From: Microvelia longipes
Lineage: Eukaryota; Arthropoda; Insecta; Hemiptera; Veliidae
NCBI GenBank assembly: GCA_018340805.1
Contig: JACMZG010000008.1
Coordinates: 60,771,491-60,835,490, forward strand
DNA: 64,000 nt
Direction: 5' to 3'
Under the pieces are notes generated by a model. That model was not told the DNA's origin. It did not search any database and was given only the letters and a program-made list of their open reading frames with translations. Every line of letters begins with the position of its first letter. Position 1 is the stretch's first letter. The position numbers and the translations under genes were made by a program. Positions 56,665 through 64,000 of the stretch are shown here, piece after piece.

Positions 56665-58530
56665 TCACTGGATTTCGTAATGTTCGTGATGAACTGGTAC
56701 ATAAATTGGAATGTTTTTCTCAACAGGGATTGGCACTGGCTCTGAAACTGCAACAGGAACCTGAACTGGCACAGAGAAAGGCCTTTCTATAGGATAAGGC
56801 ACTGGTTTTTCTATAATTAGAGGATATGGTTTAGGTACTCTAACTGCATAAGGTCTATCCATTTTATACTTCACCGGCACATAGTAAGGCTTTTCAATTG
56901 TTAGCGGAACATTCTTTTTCATTGATATGTAAACTGGGTACGGCTTAGGTACTTCGATCGGTACTTTGACTTGAACTGGTACATGCTTTATTACAGGGTA
57001 TTTTACTTTTTTCTGAACGTAATACGGTACTGGTTTAGGCACTTCTACAGGCACTGGACGGTCAACATGAACTGTCACTGGCACGGGTACGTTTTTGATT
57101 ACTGGAACCGGTTGAGGATACGGGACTTTATACGGAACGGCAATTTCTTTTTGAACGGGCACTGGATACGGTTTTATAACGTGGACAGGGTACGGCCTGT
57201 CAAAAGGTACTTTAACCGGCACTGGTATCTCTTTTTCAACCGGAACAATCACTGGCACTCCGATTTCTTTTGTAACTGTATACACTTTACCGTGTTCTGT
57301 CGGAAATTGGTGAAAACTTGACGATCCTTGGGGAAAATAATCCGGCTGTGGAAAAAAACTGGAATATTGTCTATAAGGTTGATATGGCTTTTTCCTCCTG
57401 AAATGAAACCTGTCGCGATACTTTCCTATACCTCTATAATAATTGGGTTGCACGAATTTGGCCTGCTGATTAAAGTGGTTATAGTCGTTGGTATAACTTG
57501 CACTCAAGTCACTGTACTCCTTCGGTTTGTTCATTACATGCAGGTAGTCTCCAAATTTCACTACTACTTTATTATCAGCGGGCTTAACAATAAATCTATC
57601 TGGCGGTACTGAAACTACTCTTCTAATCGGGTAAGATTCTTCTGAAATATGATCAAATAAAGTATCTTGAAAGTTAAATTGTGGAGCGTCAATATCATCT
57701 TGAAATGTATTTCTAAACGTCTCATCTGGTACAACTGCTGTTGTAGTAGATGTAGTTGTCGGTGAAGTAGTAGTTGTTGAAGTCGTTGTAGTAGTGGTAG
57801 TCGTTGAAGCCTTTGGAACATATCCCGGATTTTGAAATGTTTTCGGAACGTAACTTGTTGAGGATTTTGATATTTTTGGAACATAGCTAGTGGTAGTTAT
57901 TGGTTTTGATTTTTTCGGAACAAAACTTGTCTGTTTGGTAGACACATTGCTGTTTGTTGTAGGCGGTTTAGATGATTTTGTAACACTACTTACAGTTGTT
58001 GTTTTCGAGGTTTCCGGAGCTATACTAATGGTTAAAGAAGGCTTTGAAATTTTCGGTACATGACTCGTAGTTACTCCTGGTTTAAATGGCTTTGGTGTCT
58101 GACTCGTAGTTATAGGCTTCAACGTCTTTGGAGTAGGAGTTGTAGTGATGACAGGCTTCGTTGTTTTTGGAGTAGAAGTAGTTGTTAAAATAGGTTTTGT
58201 AGTTTTAGGAATGGAAGTAGTTGTTGTTATTGTGATAGGCTTTAATGTTTTTGGAGTAGAACTGGTTGTTGGTTTCGATGTTCTTGGAATTGAAGTAGTT
58301 TTCGAGGTTGTTCTCGATGATCTTGGTATATAACTCAACGGTGGCTTGAATGATTTATAATACTGACTTCCCGACTGCCTCGATGTTTTCGGAACAAAAC
58401 TACCAACGGTTTTTGGAATTTTAGATCGAACGTACCGCGGTGTAGAATGGGTTGATGTGGTAACATCTTGCTTCGCGAATGTCACGGCCAGTAGAATGAA
58501 TGCCAGGGGCAGGAGATGAGCACCTCGCAT
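56665..58530 (-). CDS. Secreted Thr/Pro- and Val/Pro-rich structural protein
   Basis: A 621-residue frame on a single coding exon. Residues 1-19 (MRGAHLLPLAFILLAVTFA) are a clear signal peptide. Residues about 30-265 are Ser/Thr/Pro/Lys-rich with repeats of the form PKTxKP(I/V)TT, ending in a Thr-rich tract (about 240-265): mucin-like and probably O-glycosylated. About 266-415 is Tyr/Phe/Gln-rich with an acidic start (PDETFRNTFQDDIDAPQF) and a basic patch (RFHFRRKKPYQPYRQY). From about 417 to the end it is built of VPVxVP, KPYPVxV and EKPxPVPV units. I find no Cys or Trp, which excludes disulphide-based and chitin-binding Cys domains; Tyr could allow cross-linking. The start is supported by the signal peptide and A at -3. 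Comparable VPV-rich proteins are insect cuticular or matrix proteins; the exact family is inferred. Confidence 0.92.
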   Translation of the reverse strand: MRGAHLLPLAFILLAVTFAKQDVTTSTHSTPRYVRSKIPKTVGSFVPKTSRQSGSQYYKSFKPPLSYIPRSSRTTSKTTSIPRTSKPTTSSTPKTLKPITITTTTSIPKTTKPILTTTSTPKTTKPVITTTPTPKTLKPITTSQTPKPFKPGVTTSHVPKISKPSLTISIAPETSKTTTVSSVTKSSKPPTTNSNVSTKQTSFVPKKSKPITTTSYVPKISKSSTSYVPKTFQNPGYVPKASTTTTTTTTSTTTTSPTTTSTTTAVVPDETFRNTFQDDIDAPQFNFQDTLFDHISEESYPIRRVVSVPPDRFIVKPADNKVVVKFGDYLHVMNKPKEYSDLSASYTNDYNHFNQQAKFVQPNYYRGIGKYRDRFHFRRKKPYQPYRQYSSFFPQPDYFPQGSSSFHQFPTEHGKVYTVTKEIGVPVIVPVEKEIPVPVKVPFDRPYPVHVIKPYPVPVQKEIAVPYKVPYPQPVPVIKNVPVPVTVHVDRPVPVEVPKPVPYYVQKKVKYPVIKHVPVQVKVPIEVPKPYPVYISMKKNVPLTIEKPYYVPVKYKMDRPYAVRVPKPYPLIIEKPVPYPIERPFSVPVQVPVAVSEPVPIPVEKNIPIYVPVHHEHYEIQ

Positions 58531-58680
58531 CTTCTTCTCACGACGATCTCACTGTGAATGACTTTCTCGAAGACTCCTCTTACACATCTCTTCGCTTCCT
58601 TGCCCAAGCGTGGTGGATCAACCATTATCCTCTGAACAGAGATAAACTTTACTCAGTTATACGTCCACTCTTGCATTAAA
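58531..58680 (-). promoter_or_regulatory. Probable 5' leader of the secreted-protein gene
   Basis: The minus-strand sequence just upstream of the ATG is less AT-biased than the DNA beyond it and lacks an upstream splice acceptor near the start. It includes GGTTGATCCACCACGCTTGG and GAGATCGTCGTGAGAAG. A TTATAATA element lies near 58689-58696, a possible TATA box, but no clear initiator can be named. Confidence 0.3.
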
Positions 58681-58699
58681 ATATGTGTTATAATATGTA

Positions 58700-59195
58700 T
58701 AGTCAGTATTCCCTTTATGAATACATATAGGCCAATGTAATTTTGGTTATCTTGTCTAACTCAAGGTCTGATCTGGCTTTAAACACAAAAAAGCCTATAG
58801 GGAATTAATGCAAACTTGTTAACATATTACTCTCTCTCAAATAATACAACTTTAAAGTGAAAGTAGTATTATATAAATTAATTCATTATTATGATTTATC
58901 AGAGGCGGGCGTTCCTGTCACGGATTACGTGTGAGATGACGTCTCTTAGATGTTATCAAAAAAACTCAGGTAGGGAACCACCATTTATCTTGTAATAAAG
59001 TTTAATTTTAACTTCCACTTTTTAGAGGCCAACGTACTAGAACTAATATGTGTTGTAAATTTACATTAATTGCTTAGGTTTCTATTTAAAATCATTTCGT
59101 ACTTTCAGTACCTCACAGCTTCAGTTAAAAAATTACTTAAAAGTGCAAACATTAAAGTTTTTCTGTAGATACTTATTAATTTTTTATTATGAAGA
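58700..59195. other. Upstream flank, nothing recognised
   Basis: AT-rich sequence between the gene's leader and the fold-back repeat at 59.2 kb. No repeat, RNA gene or open frame could be supported. Confidence 0.4.
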
Positions 59196-59475
59196 TTTTG
59201 GTCTTCCGGTGATGACCGCGTCAATATAGATGAAGAATCCGACTTCAAAACACCTACAGACAAGGTAGGTATGTTCAGTTTTGTCTGTCGGTGTTTTGAA
59301 GTGTTTGGAGTTCAGTTTTATAGAGCATTGTGTTTTTATCCATGATGTCCTACATCCCTGAAGATGCCCCCACAGTGGAAGCGAAACGTCAGATTCTTCA
59401 TCTACATTGACGCGGTCACCACTGGAACACCTAAATCTTCAAGACAATTACCGCAGAAGCGAAAAAAACGGAAAA
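59196..59475. repeat. Fold-back copy of the GSETS/EDLNL module
   Basis: The left arm (GGTCTTCCGGTGATGACCGC, AGATGAAGAATCCGACTTC) is the inverse of the right arm (AGATTCTTCATCTACATTGA, CGCGGTCACCACTGGAACA). A spacer with an inner inverted pair, TTCAAAACACCTACAGACAA and TTGTCTGTCGGTGTTTTGAA, separates them. The right arm reads SGSETSDSSSTLTRSP and LEHLNLQDNYR in a broken frame. Confidence 0.7.
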
Positions 59476-59934
59476 AGAAAGAATAGTTCGTTTAATTTTC
59501 CAAATTTGAGCCAATTCCTTGTAAATTATATTTATCTTTAAAGTTTTTCTTTAAACTTAGGTATGTTTAAAAAAACTAATTCTAACATTGTTATTCTAAA
59601 ATACAGTATTAATTATTTTTTATAGGGAATACAGCAAGATAAGTTTACAAATATTTAGAAGACGCCAGAATAATTTGTCATCTTGTCATCATGTTCAATA
59701 AGCAAAGAGCATCATCGGCCGATGAATAATAAAGAGTACCTAAAAGCATAAATGATAAACCAAGAGCTCAGTTTTGTTCATAAAGTAAGTGTACCCTACA
59801 TATTAATTAATATTAATTTATAAACCTAGAAAGCAAATAAATTTTACTGCTTAGGCTAAAAGCAGGAGTCAAAATTGCTTAAGCTCCCAAGCCTTTGCTT
59901 TTCCTAAGGCAATAATTAAGTGCAATTATGATTT
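59476..59934. other. Spacer, nothing recognised
   Basis: AT-rich sequence without a supported feature. Confidence 0.4.
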
Positions 59935-61235
59935 AGCAAACATTTTTAAAAAATCATAAAATGCGGGAAATTTTTGCGATCAATTGGAGACTTAGCACGC
60001 ATGTAGCCATGTATAAGACTAGCATTCGTGCCAAGTTCAGGGTTTTCTCTCAAGAAGTGGTCTTGGGGGGGGGGGGTATTACCCTCCAGGAGCAACAAGG
60101 AGACCTCCCCGGCATAAAAAATTAAATGTAGACCTCCTCTTGGGTGAAAAATTGCCCTTAGTTGTAAAAATGGGTTTCTTGCTAAAACAAAATGTTGTCA
60201 TTATTAATAATCAAATAATAATTGTCATTATTATTTGATAACTTTACCCAAATATGCTAAGTTTGTTGAAAAGTTAAGTAAAAGTGTACTGTAATATTGC
60301 CTATTTTGGAAACCGCATTAAATCCTGAGAAATTTTATACTAATATTACTTATATTTTGGTAATTTTTTCCTCACTCTATTGTTTTTTTTCCTCACTCTT
60401 ATGTTTGTTAAAAATATTTGTTTCTTTTAGTTTTGGACAGAATCTCTATGGCCTATGTCATATAAAATGACCGGAAATAGTGATGTTTATTAGTATTAAT
60501 TTTTTTAAGATTCAAATCGGTTTCCAAATTATATTACGGTATCCTATAACTTAACTTTTTGAATTTACCAAAATTAGAATTAAAATTATCATATTTGAGT
60601 AATAGCTACAAAAATAATAATGATAAATTTGAATTTGCAAGAGTCAATGTACTGGTGTAGAGAAAATTTTCTGAATTGTTTCACCCTGTATATAGTCATG
60701 AATGGTACCCCATTTTTCATTGAAGAGTATTATTGTGTTACTTATGTAAAATTTTAAATATTTTTAAAAAATATTTTCTATTTTGTTAATTTAATATATC
60801 TTTTATATTAATAAATTTATTATTAGGAATACCATTCCTTGTTAAAATATTATTTGTCATTAAAATTGGTGGAGCCCCCCCCCCTCGTTCAACATTTTTT
60901 TCTATTGTGTATACCTCCCCATAATTTTGAGATCTTCCTTCTCCGGGGGAAGAACCTCTGGAAGAAACCCTGGCCAAGTTTTATCTCATTATCAGTATAG
61001 TGCAGTTTTTATCAAATGACTTGTGTACGTTTTTTAAAAACGTACAAAATCGAAAAATAATCCAATTGAGTTGAAATTCAGTACAAGTGTACTGAATGTA
61101 CCTGTTTACCTTTAGTGTACTGAACAGTGTACTGAATAGTGTACCTATTTACTGAAGTGTACTTATTTACCTTTACGTAAATAAGTACACCAAGTTTACC
61201 TCGAAAAATGCCGAGGCACCCCATCCCCGATTAAT
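59935..61235 (+). repeat. 5S-family repeat split by a hAT-like element
   Basis: The left piece (AAATGCGGGAAATTTTTGCG to GTATAAGACTAGCATTCGTG) joins the right piece (CCAAGTTTTATCTCATTATC) across the insertion. It then runs to GACTTGTGTACGTTTTTTAA and AATTGAGTTGAAATTCAGTA, and ends GCCGAGGCACCCCATCCCCG. The 5S-like block and hairpins are deleted. A local expansion of GTGTACTGAA lies at about 61085-61185. Confidence 0.75.
60038..60972. mobile_element. 935-bp non-autonomous hAT-like element
   Basis: The ends CAGGGTTTTCTC and the inverse CAGGGTTTCTTC are CAGGG-type hAT termini. A perfect 8-bp duplication GCCAAGTT lies at 60030-60037 and 60973-60980 within the interrupted 5S-family copy. Runs of G and C (about 60066-60077 and 60873-60884) lie just inside each end, also inverted. 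The interior is AT-rich with no transposase. The frame at 60786-60977 runs across its right end and is not a gene. Confidence 0.92.
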
Positions 61236-62367
61236 AATTTATTATAATAAATAATTTAATTTGTAATAAATAATTTATTTTGATTTTCTTATTTATTATT
61301 TTTGTTGATTATGTCTATAAGAATATTTCTTGTAGTCTTTATGACAAATTAGAACGGAGCTATCTAAAGAATTCGAATAATTAACTAGCAGCACGGCCTT
61401 ATTTAACATCATTGACAGAACTTCTCAAGTTGACTTATTTAAGTATTTTACAATAAAAACAAACACAGTGACTTGACAACTATCTCGGCTTAAGAGACAA
61501 GCAACATTAAAACAAACCTGTATTTCTTTAACCTGTACTATCAAAAACAACAATAATAATGATAATAAAACAAAATTTTATACAAGTAATACACGCTATT
61601 AAGAAATTGTATTTAGTTAATTAATAATTGTAAAAGTTATGGAACTGGTTAGTGATCAGTGTAGTGGAACTGTAAGTCCTTTTAACACTGTCATTTCGCA
61701 CTTTAGCGTTGTTTTTTTATATTTTCATTTCAACTTCACCATAAATAATAACATGTAATAAAATCCCTCTTCATAATTATTATAAATACTAATTCTTCTT
61801 AATGTAAGCAGTAATTAATCAATTATAATCCGAATGGAAAAATATTCTTGAAGAAATGAAATAAGGATATAGATTTCTTTTATGAAATAATAAAATCTTG
61901 AGTCGGCGAGAAAAAGCAAATAAGTCTTTATTATAATTATTAATTATTATTTTATCAAACTGATAAATATATGGATTTAGTCATAATGTATTTTACTCAT
62001 TTATCTTATTTAACGATAGTTTTGACTTTAGGAGTTTTTACGTTTGGTTAAGTAAGGTCTGAGAAATACTTAAATCGTGTAAAACAATTGACTTATGTGC
62101 TTTTTCCCGCTGACCCTAGATATATTAGTGTAAATAAGAAACTGTGAGTTATTAGAGAATTGAAAACCATAAAAATTGCTATCGCTTTGTACTTAAAAAC
62201 TGCATGTTTGGTATTTTATGTTTTTAAAGTACATGTTAAGTTCAATTTTGGCACATAGGTCCAAAGGGTGGGCTAACTCTCTTTGAAATGCTTTTATCGT
62301 TAAATAAGAACTTCATCATCGGCTATTCTCAATAAAAATCTTAAGGGGGGGCTTGAGACGACCCCTT

Positions 62368-62371
<4 letters not shown>
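61236..62371. other. AT-rich stretch, nothing recognised
   Basis: No supported feature on either strand. Confidence 0.45.
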
Positions 62372-62447
<76 letters not shown>

Positions 62448-62454
62448 ATAAAAA

Positions 62455-62534
<80 letters not shown>
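62372..62534. repeat. (TA)n microsatellite
   Basis: A long TA array with few interruptions next to the F2 element. Confidence 0.95.
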
Positions 62535-62536
<2 letters not shown>

Positions 62537-63915
62537 AAAATATATAATACTGTATTTTTAAAAAAAATTCTGGTGCGGTGGTCCGCATGTCGGGCGAATT
62601 TCCTTTGGATGCGTGTTTCCGTGCTTTTTACATTATATAATTTTACAACTACTAAATAAATAATTCCGGCGCGGTGGTCCGCTGTCGGGCGAATTTCATG
62701 TAGAATTCGTGTTTCCGTGCTTAACAACCCAATTCTTGCTTAAGGTTCCGGTTCATGCTTTAGAACCTAAGCAGTTTTGTCTCGAACTTTTTCGAACTCG
62801 ATTGTCAAGCACTGCTCGTAACTCATTTTGTCTGTATTTTTCAAAGGAAATGCGCATAATTATCCAGTTGGTTGTTTAAAACTATGCCTCTAAAATTAGA
62901 AGTACGCACTATTATTTGCACTAGTTTAAAGCTTAGTTACTTATATTTAAGCTTAGTCAGTTATCTTTAAAGGTTTTAGCGCATTTCCTTTGAAAAATAC
63001 AGACAAAATGAGTTACGAGCAGTGCTTGACAATCGAGTAACTGCTTAGGTTCTAAAGCATGAACCGGAACCTTAAGCAAAAATTGGGTTGTTAAGCACGG
63101 AAACACGAATTCTACATAAAATTCGCCCGACAGCGGACCACCGCGCCGGAATTATTTATTTAGTAGTTGTAAACTTATATAATGTAAAAAGCACGAAAAC
63201 ACGCATCCAAAGGAAATTCGCCCGACATGCGGACCACCGCGCCAGAATTATTTTCTAGTTGTAAACTTATATTAAGTAAAAAAAAAACGATAAAAATTGA
63301 TCGTCCCTACCAGGTTTTGAACCCAGGTACCCTGAGTTTGAGTGCTCGTATTGACTCCGGATGGCTCCACTGCCATTCAACTCAGAGCCCCAAAAAAAAT
63401 TGAAAACGACACCCTACTCGATATTTAATTTTTAACGACCGTAATTTTGGCTTTCGATAATTTTTGTGGTTTTTCGACTTTTTGGTCACTTAGAGTGGTC
63501 GTATCGACTTCGGACCGGTTTCATTCGATTCAGCGCCCAAAAATACATCGAAAACGACACCCTACTCGAAATTTATTTTTTATCGACCTAAATTTTGGTT
63601 TTTGGTAATTTACAATGGTTTTTTGGACTTTTTGGTCACTTAGAGTGGTCGTATCGACTTCGGACCGGTTTCATTCGATTCAGCGTCTCAAAAAACATAA
63701 ATATTGACCTTTTTCGCGGCAAAAAATATTAACCCTGAATTTTGCCGATTTTTTGAAAATTTCGCTGACTCAGCAAACCGGGTTAATGACGTCACAAAAA
63801 CCTGGTTTTCAATAGGGTTTGTGTCCTCCCAAAGATTGATTTTTGTACCAAGTTTGGTTAAAAAATATTAATCCGTTCGAAAGATAGAGTGTTTACAAGA
63901 AAGTGTCTAGAAACC

Positions 63916-63916
<1 letters not shown>
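62535..63916. mobile_element. F2 fold-back element, copy 2, bounded by (TA)n
   Basis: An inner palindrome has arms 62567-62856 and 62980-63249, with GTGGTCCGCATGTCGGGCGA repeated twice per arm, GGTTCCGGTTCATGCTTTAG, and AGTTACGAGCAGTGCTTGAC in one sense and its inverse in the other. Reverse-oriented F2 landmarks follow: TCGTCCCTACCAGG with a B-box-like block (about 63303-63333), three related CGACTTCGGACCGGTTTCAT / CGACACCCTACTCG sub-repeats, TGACGTCA at 63787-63794, and the outer end TTACAAGAAAGTGTCTAGAAA. Both ends abut TA arrays. No transposase. The frame at 62530-62727 is a repeat artefact. Confidence 0.8.

Positions 63917-64000
<84 letters not shown>
63917..64000. repeat. (TA)n microsatellite, continues past the window
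   Basis: A TA array with two ATAC interruptions at its start, running to the window edge. Confidence 0.95.

Noticed and set aside
56971..57612. Plus-strand frames opposite the secreted-protein gene
   Set aside because: They are shadows of the repetitive minus-strand coding sequence; there is no signal peptide, domain or sensible composition.

Overview
The window looks like nuclear DNA of an arthropod, most likely an insect. It is very AT-rich, almost gene-free and packed with eukaryotic transposable elements: non-LTR retrotransposon remnants, a tRNA-derived SINE, hAT-like non-autonomous elements with 8-bp target duplications, fold-back elements and about a dozen long (TA)n arrays. The single convincing gene encodes a secreted, cysteine-free Thr/Pro- and Val/Pro-rich protein of the kind found in insect cuticle and other extracellular matrix. 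I see no bacterial operon, CRISPR array or rRNA gene. The species cannot be named from the sequence.

Layout. 0-9.6 kb: non-autonomous DNA elements (an intact nested pair at 1.4-2.2 kb), fold-back fragments and a (TA)n array. 11.7-13.2 kb: a decayed R1-type reverse transcriptase with a tRNA-derived SINE inside it. 13.6-26.3 kb: several copies of a dispersed family here called 5S-family, because it contains a segment resembling the internal promoter of 5S rRNA. 27-39.8 kb: two copies of a 542-bp terminal-inverted-repeat element with perfect 8-bp duplications, a fold-back family (F2), a small MITE and a cluster of hAT-1 copies around a large palindrome. 40.2-43.1 kb: a 5S-family copy split by a 2.2-kb fold-back insertion that carries (TA)n, a cluster of GC-rich GNA-triloop hairpins and four tandem 145-bp repeats. 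47.8-54.1 kb: two large palindromic elements (F3), each next to (TA)n; the first is interrupted by a 5'-truncated 3.7-kb LINE flanked by a 15-bp duplication. 56.6-58.5 kb: the gene, on the minus strand. 59-64 kb: more fold-back and 5S-family copies, one split by a 935-bp hAT-like element.

Nested insertions give a relative history: the 5S-family, hAT-1, F3 and R1 layers are older, and the 502-bp element, the SINE, the LINE, the 935-bp hAT element and the 40-42 kb fold-back element landed in them later. The most unusual signal is the 5S-family: at least eight copies keep a 5S rRNA promoter-like block beside short hairpins of common plan (outer stem, tandem G-A mismatches, GC pairs, GAA or GTA triloop) whose outer stems differ by paired changes. 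The names 5S-family, hAT-1, M542, F2 and F3 are local labels, not database names.
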